Part shown: piece after piece, positions 1 to 7,569 of the stretch
Layout of the letters: the number at the start of each line of letters is the position of its first letter
How positions within the stretch are numbered: the stretch's first letter is position 1
Assembly (NCBI GenBank): GCA_964575225.1
Contig: CAZNQW010000083.1
Coordinates: 1 to 15,324 of the forward strand
Reading direction: 5' to 3'
Source: CAZNQW01 sp964575225
GTDB lineage: Bacteria; Chloroflexota; Anaerolineae; JAAYZQ01
DNA length: 15,324 bases
Translations under genes and position numbers: made by a program
The notes under the pieces: model-generated
Databases searched by the model: none
Told to the model about the DNA's origin: nothing
What the model saw: the letters and a program-made list of their open reading frames with translations, nothing else

Positions 1-6
1 CCGAGT

Positions 7-35
7 TTGACGAAATCGGACTTCTATCATACAAT
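7..35 (+). promoter_or_regulatory. sigma70-type promoter of ffh
   Basis: A -35 box TTGACG (7-12) and a -10 box TACAAT (30-35), each matching consensus at 5 of 6 bases, are separated by exactly 17 bases. Transcription should start near base 42. This leaves about 30 bases of leader before the GTG at 73, and makes the TTG at 49 a poor start because it would lie only a few bases from the 5' end. Confidence 0.7.
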
Positions 36-72
36 ATAGGCTCGGTACTTGGGCTGGAGTGAAAAACAGACC

Positions 73-1425
73 GTGTTTGAAAACCTGTCCGACAAATTAC
101 AAGATATATTCGGCAAGCTATCCAACCGGGGCAAGCTCAGCGAGGCCGACGTCGACGTCGCGCTGCGCGAGGTCCGGCTGGCGCTGTTGGAAGCCGACGT
201 CAATTTCAAAGTCGTCAAGGATTTCATCAGCCGTATCCGCGAGCGCGCCATTGGCGTCGAGGTGACGAAAAGCCTGACTCCCGCCCAGCAGGTGATCAAG
301 ATCGTCCACGAGGAGCTGATCGCCACACTGGGCGAACCAGCCCGGCTGGACCTTTCGGGTCCGTCGCCCCATGCGATCATGTTGGTGGGGTTGCAGGGCT
401 CGGGCAAGACCACTACCGCGGCCAAGCTGGCAGTCAACCTGCGAAAGGCCGGGCAGCGGCCCCTGTTGGTGGCGGCCGACACCTATCGCCCCGCGGCCAT
501 CACCCAATTGGAGGTGTTGGGCAAGCAGTTGGACATACCTGTCCACAGCGAAGGAAACAAGGTCCCGCCGCCGATCATCTGCGCCAACGCGCTGAAGCGG
601 GCCCGAGAATCGGCCTACAGCATCGTGCTCTTGGACACCGCCGGCCGGTTGCACATCAACGACGAGATGATGCACGAGCTGGAAGAGGTCAAAGCCCGGA
701 CCAAACCCCAGGAGATCCTGTTGGTGGTCGATGCCATGACCGGACAGGATGCCGTGCGGGTGGCCGATGAGTTTAACCAACGGGTGGGCATCACCGGCCT
801 GATCCTGACCAAAGTGGACGGCGACGCCCGCGGCGGGGCCGCCATCTCGGTCCGCTCCGTGACTGGGGTGCCCATCAAGTTCATGGGCGTGGGCGAAAAG
901 ACAGACGCCCTGGAGGTGTTTCATCCCGACCGGATGGCCAGCCGAATCCTGGGCATGGGCGATGTGCTGACGGCCATCGAAAAAGCTCAGGAGGTCATGG
1001 ATCAGGACCAGGCCATGCGCATGGGCCAGAAACTGGTCAAGGGTGAGTTCGATCTGGAAGACTTTCGCGATCAGCTCCAACAGATCAAGAAAATGGGGCC
1101 CATCGGCCAGCTTCTGGACATGATCCCAGGGATGTCCAAACTGACCCAGGAACTGACACCCGACGTCACCGATCAGCAGATGAAGACCATTGAGGCCATC
1201 ATCAACTCCATGACGCGGGAGGAACGGCGCAACCCCAGGATCATCAACGGCAGCCGCAAGCGGCGAATTGCCCGGGGCTCTGGGACGACGGTGGTGGAGA
1301 TTAACGAACTACTGACCCAATTCCGGCAGATGCAAAAAATGATGAAGCAACTCACCGGAGGCGGCAAGCGCGGGCGTGGCGGCCTGCGCGGCCTGATGTC
1401 GATGCTGGGAGGCATGGGCGGCTGA
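73..1425 (+). CDS. ffh: signal recognition particle GTPase Ffh (SRP54)
   Basis: Ffh binds signal sequences and 4.5S/6S RNA and, with the receptor FtsY, directs ribosomes making membrane and secreted proteins to the Sec translocon. The order is N domain (start MFENLSDKLQ), G domain, then methionine-rich M domain. GTPase motifs are clear: P-loop GLQGSGKT at residues 106-113, DTYRPAA, DTAGRLH, and TKVDGDARGG. The M domain has MGPIGQLLDMIPGM and RIARGSGTTV, and the protein ends in the usual Gly/Met tail (LMSMLGGMGG). I chose GTG 73 (450 aa) over the in-frame TTG 49. Family proteins begin MFENL, the P-loop then sits where it does in E. coli Ffh, GGAG at 56-59 can serve as ribosome binding site, and the promoter start lies near 42. 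It is the first gene of the translation/export cluster. Family assignment is certain; the start is likely. Confidence 0.97.
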   Translation: MFENLSDKLQDIFGKLSNRGKLSEADVDVALREVRLALLEADVNFKVVKDFISRIRERAIGVEVTKSLTPAQQVIKIVHEELIATLGEPARLDLSGPSPHAIMLVGLQGSGKTTTAAKLAVNLRKAGQRPLLVAADTYRPAAITQLEVLGKQLDIPVHSEGNKVPPPIICANALKRARESAYSIVLLDTAGRLHINDEMMHELEEVKARTKPQEILLVVDAMTGQDAVRVADEFNQRVGITGLILTKVDGDARGGAAISVRSVTGVPIKFMGVGEKTDALEVFHPDRMASRILGMGDVLTAIEKAQEVMDQDQAMRMGQKLVKGEFDLEDFRDQLQQIKKMGPIGQLLDMIPGMSKLTQELTPDVTDQQMKTIEAIINSMTREERRNPRIINGSRKRRIARGSGTTVVEINELLTQFRQMQKMMKQLTGGGKRGRGGLRGLMSMLGGMGG

Positions 1426-1446
1426 TCGCCCGAGCGAGATGGCGAT

Positions 1447-1461
1447 GGCCTGCATCAGGCC
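1447..1461 (+). terminator. short stem-loop between ffh and rpsP (possible attenuator)
   Basis: GGCCTG (1447-1452) pairs with CAGGCC (1456-1461) around a 3-base loop, 22 bases after the ffh stop. The downstream sequence TTCCATTCATT is only moderately T-rich. It may be a weak terminator or an RNA-processing hairpin that tunes rpsP relative to ffh. Confidence 0.3.
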
Positions 1462-1525
1462 TTCCATTCATTAAGGAATATCCAAAGAACTCGATTCTGC
1501 ACACGATTGAGACTAGCCAGACAAG

Positions 1526-1533
1526 AAGGAGGT
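1526..1533 (+). promoter_or_regulatory. near-perfect ribosome binding site of rpsP
   Basis: AAGGAGGT is complementary to the 16S rRNA 3' end over 8 bases. It lies 12 bases before ATG 1546, slightly further than optimal. It is the longest Shine-Dalgarno match I saw in the window, as expected for a ribosomal protein gene. Confidence 0.75.
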
Positions 1534-1545
1534 GTCTAGAGAGAC

Positions 1546-2154
1546 ATGGTTAAGATTAGATTGCGCCGAATGGGCGCCAAGAAACAGCCTTCCTACCGCG
1601 TGGTGGTCACCGATTCTCGTACAGCGCGGGATGGTCGGTTTATCGAAACGATCGGTCACTACAACCCTCGAACGGAACCGCCGACGGTTGAAATCGATGC
1701 CGCGCGGGCTCTGTATTGGCTGAGTGTGGGTGCCCAGCCCAGCGAAGCCGTCAAGCGCATGCTGGACAAGATGGGTGTGATGTCCCAAGCGACGGCCATC
1801 CGCAAGGGCGACGTTTCGATTGACGAGGTCGTCGCCAAAGCCGAAGCAGCCACAGCTGAAGCGGCCAAAGCCGAAGCGGTCAAAGCCGAAGCGGCCAAGG
1901 CCAAAGTTCAGAAGGTCGAAGAGACTCCCGAGCCTGCGGCTGCCATCGAAGAGATGCTGGAGCTGGACGACGTGGATATCGACGAGGAAGACTTGGAAGA
2001 CCTGGAGGATTTCGCCGAACCGGATGGCGATGAGGACGAGGATGTCGACGACGACGAAGACGACAACTACGACGACGACTTTGAGGATTTTGAGGACGAC
2101 GAGATTGACGACGACGAGGACGACGAGGACGACGACTCCGAAGACGACGATTAG
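1546..2154 (+). CDS. rpsP: 30S ribosomal protein S16 with long acidic C-terminal extension
   Basis: S16 is a small-subunit assembly protein. Residues 1 to about 82 are a complete canonical S16 (start MVKIRLRRMGAKKQPSYRVV, then RDGRFIETIGHYNPR and the SVGAQPSEAVKRML region). Bacterial S16 is usually 80-90 residues; this one has 202. The extra 120 residues come in two parts: an Ala/Lys/Glu helix-forming stretch built on AKAEA-like units (about residues 97-120), and a tail (residues 136-202) in which 49 of 67 residues are Asp or Glu with no Lys or Arg. Ala/Lys/Glu extensions are known in S16 of some other phyla; the polyacidic tail is the odd part. The reading frame is continuous, so this is not a fused neighbouring gene. 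The gene sits between ffh and khpA, the usual place. Gene identity is certain; the role of the tail is unknown. Confidence 0.96.
   Translation: MVKIRLRRMGAKKQPSYRVVVTDSRTARDGRFIETIGHYNPRTEPPTVEIDAARALYWLSVGAQPSEAVKRMLDKMGVMSQATAIRKGDVSIDEVVAKAEAATAEAAKAEAVKAEAAKAKVQKVEETPEPAAAIEEMLELDDVDIDEEDLEDLEDFAEPDGDEDEDVDDDEDDNYDDDFEDFEDDEIDDDEDDEDDDSEDDD
1834..1908 (+). repeat. imperfect 15-base coding repeats in rpsP (AKAEA units)
   Basis: Units close to GCGGCCAAAGCCGAA recur several times in the reading frame and encode Ala-Lys-Ala-Glu-Ala-type helix. The low-complexity structure suggests growth by slippage or unequal recombination. Confidence 0.7.
1951..2151 (+). repeat. GAC/GAG low-complexity tract encoding the S16 acidic tail
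   Basis: Most codons here are GAC, GAG, GAA or GAT, with runs such as GACGACGACGAGGACGAC towards the end. It is trinucleotide-repeat-like and could vary in length between strains. Confidence 0.8.
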
Positions 2155-2179
2155 CATCTTTTCGCTTCACACACGCTAG

Positions 2180-2185
2180 AAGGAG
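2180..2185 (+). promoter_or_regulatory. ribosome binding site deciding the khpA start
   Basis: AAGGAG lies 9 bases before GTG 2195, against 3 bases before TTG 2189 and 15 before ATG 2201. The spacing favours the GTG. Confidence 0.55.
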
Positions 2186-2194
2186 AGGTTGAAG

Positions 2195-2428
2195 GTGAAT
2201 ATGAAGGATCTGATTGAGTACATGGCCAAGGCATTGGTGGACGACCCAGACCAGGTCCGTGTGGAAGAGATCGAAGGTACCAGCGCAACCATCTACGAGT
2301 TGCGCGTCTCGCCCGAAGATATGGGGCGCGTCATCGGAAAACAAGGCCGCGTGGCCAACGCCATGCGGACCCTGCTGCGTGCGGCCGCTGCTCGTCAGGG
2401 CCGGCGCGTGACTCTGGAGATCGTCTAG
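2195..2428 (+). CDS. khpA: KH-domain RNA-binding protein KhpA
   Basis: This is a small single type-II KH-domain RNA-binding protein of the KhpA/YlqC family. In Firmicutes KhpA works with KhpB/Jag in post-transcriptional control of cell elongation and division. The 77-residue product matches the family along its whole length: MKDLIEYMAKALVDDP at the N-terminus, the linker VEEIEG, and the nucleic-acid-binding loop VIGKQGRVANAMRTL with its GxxG (GKQG). GTG 2195 gives MNMKDL and best fits the ribosome binding site; ATG 2201 (MKDL) is also possible and TTG 2189 less so. It begins 40 bases after rpsP and precedes rimM, the conserved order ffh-rpsP-khpA-rimM, which supports a role tied to ribosome biogenesis. 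No catalytic function is expected. Confidence 0.92.
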   Translation: MNMKDLIEYMAKALVDDPDQVRVEEIEGTSATIYELRVSPEDMGRVIGKQGRVANAMRTLLRAAAARQGRRVTLEIV

Positions 2429-2491
2429 TGGATCAAGCCGCCGTGCGGCTGTCGAAAGAACGAAACGAACGGGGCTCAGGCGGCCGAAAGC

Positions 2492-2501
2492 NNNNNNNNN
2501 N
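2492..2501. other. assembly gap (10 Ns) within rimM
   Basis: Ten undetermined bases join two contigs. The RimM N-terminal motif (GRIxxPHGxRGE type) is missing on both sides, although at least 60 bases of coding sequence are expected before the point where RimM resumes. The real gap must therefore be larger than ten bases, or the left contig end is wrong. Confidence 0.95.
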
Positions 2502-2941
2502 CCGACGACCCCAACCGCTTTCGCCTCTTGAACCAGGTCTTTCTCAGCCAGGGAGAAGAAGAGCCGGTGGCCCGAGCCTTGCTGGGGTTCCGGCTACATA
2601 AAGGCCGGGCGCTGCTCCGCCTGGAGGGTTACACCGACCGCACAACCGCCGAAGCCCTACGGGGATGGCTTGTGCAGGTGCCCATCACCGAATCGATCCC
2701 CCTTCTCGAAGGGGAGTACTTTGAACATCAGATTGTGGATCTGGACGTGTGGACCCAGGATGGGGAGTATCTGGGCGTTGTTGACAGCATCATCTACACA
2801 GGCGCCAACGAGGTGTATGTAGTCCACGGTCCCGTTCCCGACCATCCCGAGATCCTGATCCCTGCCCTTCGGTCTGTGATCCTTGACATCGATTTAGAAG
2901 CCGGCCGGCTCACCGTTGAGCTACCACTCGGCCTTCTCTAA
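2502..2941 (+). CDS. rimM: 16S rRNA processing/maturation factor RimM, 5' end missing in gap
   Basis: RimM binds S19 in the 30S head and helps late 16S rRNA maturation. Reading in frame from 2504 gives DDPNRFRLLNQVFLS, which matches the TDxPERF segment found about 25-30 residues into RimM. The remaining N-domain beta-barrel follows (GRALLRLEGYTDRTTAEALRG), then the PRC-barrel domain (EGEYFEHQIVDLDVWTQDGE, EVYVVHGPVPDHPEILIPAL) and the usual ending VELPLGLL. About 147 residues are visible. The true start, with the GRI...PHG motif, lies in the sequence gap, so the TTG at 2528 should not be taken as a real start. The neighbours khpA and dprA are on the same strand. trmD, which often follows rimM, is absent here. 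Confidence 0.93.
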
Positions 2942-2977
2942 TGGGAACGGCCCGACGAGATCCAAAGGAAGCAAAAG

Positions 2978-4093
2978 ATGTCCGCGAGGGACGTCCGGTA
3001 TTGGATAGGGTTTAACCAGGTCGCAGGCATCGGCACAGCGCGGCTGCGTTCCCTTCTCGAGACCTTTCACGATTTGGAAACAGCCTGGCATGCCCCCACC
3101 TACGAGCTCCAACAAGCCGGTCTCGACCGGCGTTCCCTGACGAACCTGCTCCAGGCACGGCAGACGCTGGACCTGGAGGCTGAAGTCGAGCGACTCGAAC
3201 GCGCCAAGGTTCACGTCATCACCTGGGATGATCCCGAGTATCCGCCCAATCTCCGTCAAGCGCACAACGCCCCGCCCCTTTTGTACGTCCGAGGCACCAT
3301 CGAAAAACGGGATGAATGGGCCGTGGCCCTCGTGGGCACCCGACGGGCATCGGTCTATGGCAAGGAAGCCGCGCGCATGTTGGGCGCTGGCCTGGCCCAG
3401 GCCGGAGTAACCGTGGTGAGCGGTCTGGCCAAAGGCATCGACACCGTGGCCCATCGCGCCTGCCTGGAAGCAGGCGGCCGAACCCTTGCCGTCTTGGGCT
3501 GCGGACTCGACCGGGTCTATCCATCGGAAAACGCCCGCCTTGCCGCCGAGATCGTAGAGCGGGGGGCACTCGTCAGCGAATATGCCCTGGGCACCCGCCC
3601 CGACGCCAAGAACTTTCCGCCGCGCAACCGCATTATTAGCGGCTTGACGCTGGGCACCGTCGTCGTGGAAGCCGATCTCGGCAGCGGCGCCCTCATCACG
3701 GCTGACTTTGCCGCCGAGCAGGGCCGGGACGTGTTCGCCGTGCCGGGCAGCATCTTTGCCAAAGCAAGTCGGGGCGCCAATCAACTCATCCAACAAGGCG
3801 CCAAGATGGTGTGCAACGTCTCGGACGTGTTGGAAGAACTGAACCTGACCATGGTCAGCGAACAGGCCAAAGCGCGGGTTATCATCCCGGAAAACCAAAC
3901 CGAGGCCCTTTTGCTGGAGCATCTCTCGTCCGAACCGGTCCACGTCGACGAACTGCGCCGGGCCGTGCGGCTGCCCATTGCCGAAGTCAGCAGCACCCTG
4001 GCCCTCATGGAACTCAAGGGCATGATCCGCCAGGTGGGGGGCATGAATTATGTCGTGGCTCGCGACGGCGGCATCGAATATGCCATCGAATAG
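2978..4093 (+). CDS. dprA: DNA-processing protein DprA (Smf)
   Basis: DprA binds incoming single-stranded DNA and loads RecA during natural transformation; it is also widespread in non-competent bacteria. The 371 residues show an N-terminal helix-hairpin-helix-like region (VAGIGTARLRSLLETF), the substrate-entry motif WDDPEYPPNL, then the Rossmann-like core: VALVGTRRASVYG, SGLAKGIDTVAHR from residue 148, VLGCGLDRVYP, FPPRNRIISGLT, VVEADLGSGALITA and VFAVPGS. A C-terminal winged-helix domain spans roughly 305-365 (EALLLEHLSSEPVHVDELRR). Length and motifs fit the long DprA type. ATG 2978 has AAAGGA (2964-2969) 8 bases upstream. It starts 36 bases after rimM, so co-transcription is likely. No com genes are in the window, so competence cannot be judged. 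Confidence 0.96.
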   Translation: MSARDVRYWIGFNQVAGIGTARLRSLLETFHDLETAWHAPTYELQQAGLDRRSLTNLLQARQTLDLEAEVERLERAKVHVITWDDPEYPPNLRQAHNAPPLLYVRGTIEKRDEWAVALVGTRRASVYGKEAARMLGAGLAQAGVTVVSGLAKGIDTVAHRACLEAGGRTLAVLGCGLDRVYPSENARLAAEIVERGALVSEYALGTRPDAKNFPPRNRIISGLTLGTVVVEADLGSGALITADFAAEQGRDVFAVPGSIFAKASRGANQLIQQGAKMVCNVSDVLEELNLTMVSEQAKARVIIPENQTEALLLEHLSSEPVHVDELRRAVRLPIAEVSSTLALMELKGMIRQVGGMNYVVARDGGIEYAIE

Positions 4094-4154
4094 ATTTTAA
4101 CCCCCGCTCTCTTTTGGGGACCCATTCTGCCCAACTCACAACGAGGAGGTTGAC

Positions 4155-5243
4155 TTGACCGATCATTTGTACTCCGTCATCATGGCTGGGGGAATTGGTT
4201 CGCGTCTATGGCCCCGAAGCCGGGCCGCCCGCCCGAAGCAATTCCTCGACCTGATCGGATCTCGCACCATGCTGCAAGAGACAGTAGCCCGCATCGAACC
4301 GCTGATTCCCCTAGAACGGGTGCTTATCGTCGTCGGCGAGGAGCATGCCGAGACCGTACACGCACAGCTCCCCGACCTTCCGATAGAAAACATCCTCATG
4401 GAGCCGGGCCCGCGCGGCACGGCCCCCTGCATCGGGTTGGCCGCAGTGGCCCTTCGGGCTCGAGACCCCCGGGCCACGATGGCCGTGTTCCCCGCCGACC
4501 ACCTGATTGCCGATGAGGTCGGCTTCCGCCAGGCCATTGCTGCAGCCCACAAGCTGGCGCAGGATGGCTACCTGGTCACCCTGGGCATCAGCCCTTCCCA
4601 CGCCCACACCGGCTATGGATATATCCAGGGCGGGACACATCTGGGCAAAGTGGGCGGCCTGCCGGCATTTGAGGTCCAGCGCTTTACCGAAAAGCCCGAC
4701 GCCGAGACGGCGGGTCGCTTTTTGCAGGATGGCGGCTATTACTGGAACGGAGGGATCTTTATCTGGCAAGCGTCGACCATCCTGGACGAAATGGCAGGCC
4801 TGCTGCCCCACCTTCACACCGAACTGGAGCAACTGGGCCGGGTATGGAACTCGGAGGCGCGCGCCGAGACCCTCGCTGCCGCCTGGGAGCGGGTGCCCCA
4901 AACGACCATCGACTATGGCATCATGGAAAAGTCCAGCCGGGTCGCCGTAATCCCCATCGACGTTGGCTGGGACGACGTGGGCAACTGGTCGACCCTCAGC
5001 GAGCTGGTGCCGACCGACCAGACCCAGAATTCCACCCACGGCCCGGGCCATCCCTTGCTCATCGACACTCGGAACTCGTATGTGTACGCCTCATCCGGGA
5101 AATTGGTCACGACGATTGGGCTGGAAGATGTGGTGGTCATTGACACCCCCGACGCCCTGCTCATCTGCCGCAAAGATCGCGCTCAAGACGTTCGAGAGGT
5201 GGTCGAGCAGCTAAAGGCCAAGGGGTGGGAACAATACCTGTGA
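4155..5243 (+). CDS. manC: mannose-1-phosphate guanylyltransferase (GDP-mannose pyrophosphorylase)
   Basis: This cytoplasmic enzyme makes GDP-mannose and pyrophosphate from GTP and mannose-1-phosphate, feeding glycans, exopolysaccharide or mannosylglycerate. The signature MAGGIGSRLWPRSRAARPKQ occupies residues 10-29. It is followed by MEPGPRGTAP, FPADHLI (112-118), TGYGYI, RFTEKPD, WNGGIFIW (197-204) and GWDDVGNW (271-278). At 362 residues it is the short form without the C-terminal phosphomannose isomerase/cupin domain of bifunctional ManC/AlgA. The start TTG 4155 has a strong GAGGAGGT at 4143-4150, only 4 bases away; there is no better start before Met10, which lies inside the signature. 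It begins 61 bases after dprA and ends 11 bases before topA. No other sugar gene is nearby, so its glycan cannot be named. GDP-mannose is the expected product; other nucleotide specificity is not excluded. Confidence 0.94.
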   Translation: MTDHLYSVIMAGGIGSRLWPRSRAARPKQFLDLIGSRTMLQETVARIEPLIPLERVLIVVGEEHAETVHAQLPDLPIENILMEPGPRGTAPCIGLAAVALRARDPRATMAVFPADHLIADEVGFRQAIAAAHKLAQDGYLVTLGISPSHAHTGYGYIQGGTHLGKVGGLPAFEVQRFTEKPDAETAGRFLQDGGYYWNGGIFIWQASTILDEMAGLLPHLHTELEQLGRVWNSEARAETLAAAWERVPQTTIDYGIMEKSSRVAVIPIDVGWDDVGNWSTLSELVPTDQTQNSTHGPGHPLLIDTRNSYVYASSGKLVTTIGLEDVVVIDTPDALLICRKDRAQDVREVVEQLKAKGWEQYL

Positions 5244-5254
5244 GGCAAGCGTAG

Positions 5255-7543
5255 ATGACCTCATCAGAGGGAACGATCCAGGGCTATTGTACCAAATGCC
5301 GGCAAAAACGGGACATTGCGTCGGCCCAAGCCGTGTTCCTGGGGGACCAAAGCCGCCCGGCCACTCAGGGCATCTGCCCCGAGTGTGGCACAAAAGTGAC
5401 GCGCTTTGGACGCACCCCTGCCCACGAGGGGCTGGACCCGGTCGCCCATACCATCCCTTCCAAGGCCGCAAAGCAGCGCAAGGCCACAGGCCGCAAGATG
5501 GTCATCGTCGAATCTCCGGCCAAAGCGCGCACGGTGGGTCGATTTCTGGGTTCAGGGTACACCGTGCAGGCCTCGGTGGGCCATATCCGCGACCTGCCCA
5601 GCAACCATATGGGCGTCGATATCGAGAACGGCTTTAAACCTCGCTACGTGATCCCGGCCAAGAAACAGGACACCGTCAAGGCCCTGCGGGCCAAGGCCCA
5701 GGAGGCTTCTGAGGTCTATCTCGCCACCGATCCCGACCGCGAGGGGGAGGCCATCGCCTGGCACCTCAGGGCCGCCCTGGAGCGCCAGGTGCGCGGCATC
5801 CCGGTGCGCAGGGTCGAATTCCACGAGATCACCAAGGAGGCAATCGGCCAGGCCTTTGCCCACCCCCGCGAGATCGATCAACTGCAAGTCGACGCCCAAC
5901 AAGCGCGCCGTATCCTCGATCGCGTGGTGGGCTACACCCTCAGCCCCCTTTTGCGCGACAAGATGAGCCGCAGGAGTCTGTCGGCGGGCCGGGTCCAATC
6001 GGTCGCGCTGCGGCTGATCTGCGAGCGCGAGCGCGAGATCGAGGCCTTTGTCCCGGTCGAATATTGGAGCATCGAGGCCGAGCTGAAAAAGCAGCGCCCG
6101 GCCAATCACGCCCAAGCCCAGAGCTTTATCGCCAAACTGATCAAGATCCGGGGCCAGGACGCCGACCTGAAGAACCGGGAGGATGCCCAGGCCATCGTCG
6201 ATGCCCTGGAAGGTGCCCTCTACCACGTCCAACAGGTCACTCAGAGAGAGCGGCTGCGGAACCCCTCCCCTCCCTTTATGACCAGCACCCTCCAGCAGGA
6301 GGCCAGCCGCAAGCTGCGCTTCACCGCCAAAAAGACGATGGCTGTGGCGCAGGCCTTGTACGAGGGCAAGGACATTGGCGGCGGCGAACGGGTGGGCCTG
6401 ATCACCTACATGCGCACCGACTCGCTCAACGTGGCCGAATCGGCCCAGGCCGAGGCCCGGCAGATCATCCTGGAGCAATTTGGACCGCCTTACCTGCCCG
6501 ACAAGCCGCCCCAGTACAAAACCCGCGCCAAGGCCGCCCAAGAGGCCCACGAGGCCATCCGCCCCACCAGCGCCCGCCGCGATCCAAGCTCCCTCCGCGA
6601 TTATTTGTCCCGCGACGAACTGCGGTTGTATACCTTGATCTGGCAGCGGTTCATTGCCAGCCAGATGGCCCCGGCCATTCTGGACCAAACCACTGTGGAC
6701 ATTGCCGCAGGACCCAGGGAGGGCGAAAAACCCTATCTGTTCCGGGTGACCGGTTCGGTCGTCAAGTTTCCCGGCTTTCTAAAAGTATACGAAGAAGGAC
6801 GGGAGGAGGAAGAAAAGGAAGAAGGACAGGACGTGCGCCTGCCCCCTCTGGAAAAGGGCGAGGAACTGGATCTGGTCGAGCTACTGCCCAAGCAGCACTT
6901 TACCCAGCCACCGCCCCGCTACAGCGACGCCTCCCTCATCCGGGCTCTGGAAGAGTATGGGATCGGGCGCCCCAGCACCTACGCGCCCACATTGACCACG
7001 CTGCTGGACCGCCACTACATCCAGCGGGTGGACAAAAAGCTGATCCCCACCGAGTTGGGCTTTATCGTCAACGATCTGATCGTCCAGTTCTTTTCCGACA
7101 TTGTCAACGTCGGATTTACGGCTGAAATGGAGGAGAAACTGGACCAGATTGCCACCGGCGAGCAAGAGTGGGTGCCCATGCTCCAAGAGTTCTACGATCC
7201 CTTTGCCCGGCAGGTGCAAGTGGCCCGCGAGCAAATGCCCCACACAGAACTCGAGCCAGAGCCCACCGGCGAGATGTGCCCCAAATGCGGCGAGCCTCTG
7301 GTCATCCGCCTGGGTCGATTCGGCAAGTTTATCGGGTGCAGCGCCTGGCCCAAGTGCACCCATACCGAGCCCGTTCCTGTAGCCGGCGTCACCTGCCCCC
7401 TGTGTGGGGCAGCGGTCGTCGAGCGCCGCACCCGCAAAGGGCGCCGATTTTATGGCTGTAGCACCTGGAGCGCCCAAGACGAAACCTCGTGCCAGTGGAC
7501 GGCCTGGAAATTGCCACCTGCCAAGGAACGCGAAACATCCTGA
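5255..7543 (+). CDS. topA: DNA topoisomerase I (type IA) with N-terminal zinc-ribbon extension
   Basis: TopA relaxes negative supercoils by a 5'-phosphotyrosine mechanism. Of 762 residues, 1-81 form an extension with a four-cysteine ribbon (C12-x2-C15 ... C41-x2-C44, context YCTKCRQKRDI and QGICPECGTKVTRFG). This resembles the small DUF5679 zinc-ribbon proteins. The Toprim domain starts at Met82 (VIVESPAKA, Glu86; DPDREGEA with D159, D161, E163). Catalytic Tyr385 lies in GLITYMRTDS. The C-terminus has two topoisomerase zinc fingers (CPKCGEPLV from C675; CPLCGAAVV from C714). The sequence before Met82 is in frame, conserved-looking and has its own start (ATG 5255, GTGAGG at 5240-5245 overlapping the manC stop). 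I therefore keep the longer protein; Met82 (codon at 5498) would be the canonical-length alternative. It is closely spaced with manC and the following peptidase. Confidence 0.97.
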   Translation: MTSSEGTIQGYCTKCRQKRDIASAQAVFLGDQSRPATQGICPECGTKVTRFGRTPAHEGLDPVAHTIPSKAAKQRKATGRKMVIVESPAKARTVGRFLGSGYTVQASVGHIRDLPSNHMGVDIENGFKPRYVIPAKKQDTVKALRAKAQEASEVYLATDPDREGEAIAWHLRAALERQVRGIPVRRVEFHEITKEAIGQAFAHPREIDQLQVDAQQARRILDRVVGYTLSPLLRDKMSRRSLSAGRVQSVALRLICEREREIEAFVPVEYWSIEAELKKQRPANHAQAQSFIAKLIKIRGQDADLKNREDAQAIVDALEGALYHVQQVTQRERLRNPSPPFMTSTLQQEASRKLRFTAKKTMAVAQALYEGKDIGGGERVGLITYMRTDSLNVAESAQAEARQIILEQFGPPYLPDKPPQYKTRAKAAQEAHEAIRPTSARRDPSSLRDYLSRDELRLYTLIWQRFIASQMAPAILDQTTVDIAAGPREGEKPYLFRVTGSVVKFPGFLKVYEEGREEEEKEEGQDVRLPPLEKGEELDLVELLPKQHFTQPPPRYSDASLIRALEEYGIGRPSTYAPTLTTLLDRHYIQRVDKKLIPTELGFIVNDLIVQFFSDIVNVGFTAEMEEKLDQIATGEQEWVPMLQEFYDPFARQVQVAREQMPHTELEPEPTGEMCPKCGEPLVIRLGRFGKFIGCSAWPKCTHTEPVPVAGVTCPLCGAAVVERRTRKGRRFYGCSTWSAQDETSCQWTAWKLPPAKERETS

Positions 7544-7569
7544 TCTATCTTTTTTCAAAGGAGAACCTC

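Noticed and set aside
118..1080. Long minus-strand open frame opposite ffh (320 codons)
   Set aside because: It is the shadow of a high-GC coding region with an unmistakable Ffh on the other strand; the translation has no recognisable domain and is His/Gln/Gly-rich as expected from antisense codons.
1834..1908. CRISPR or VNTR array
   Set aside because: The repeats are in frame, have no spacers and encode a helix within S16.
1513..2157. Minus-strand frame of 214 codons opposite rpsP, with Val-rich hydrophobic start
   Set aside because: The apparent membrane segment is just the complement of the GAC/GAG tract (GTC/CTC codons). S16 on the plus strand explains the region.
4094..4154. CCCC...GGGG terminator between dprA and manC
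   Set aside because: The stem is four base pairs with a ten-base loop and no T-run afterwards; the spacing suits continued transcription.
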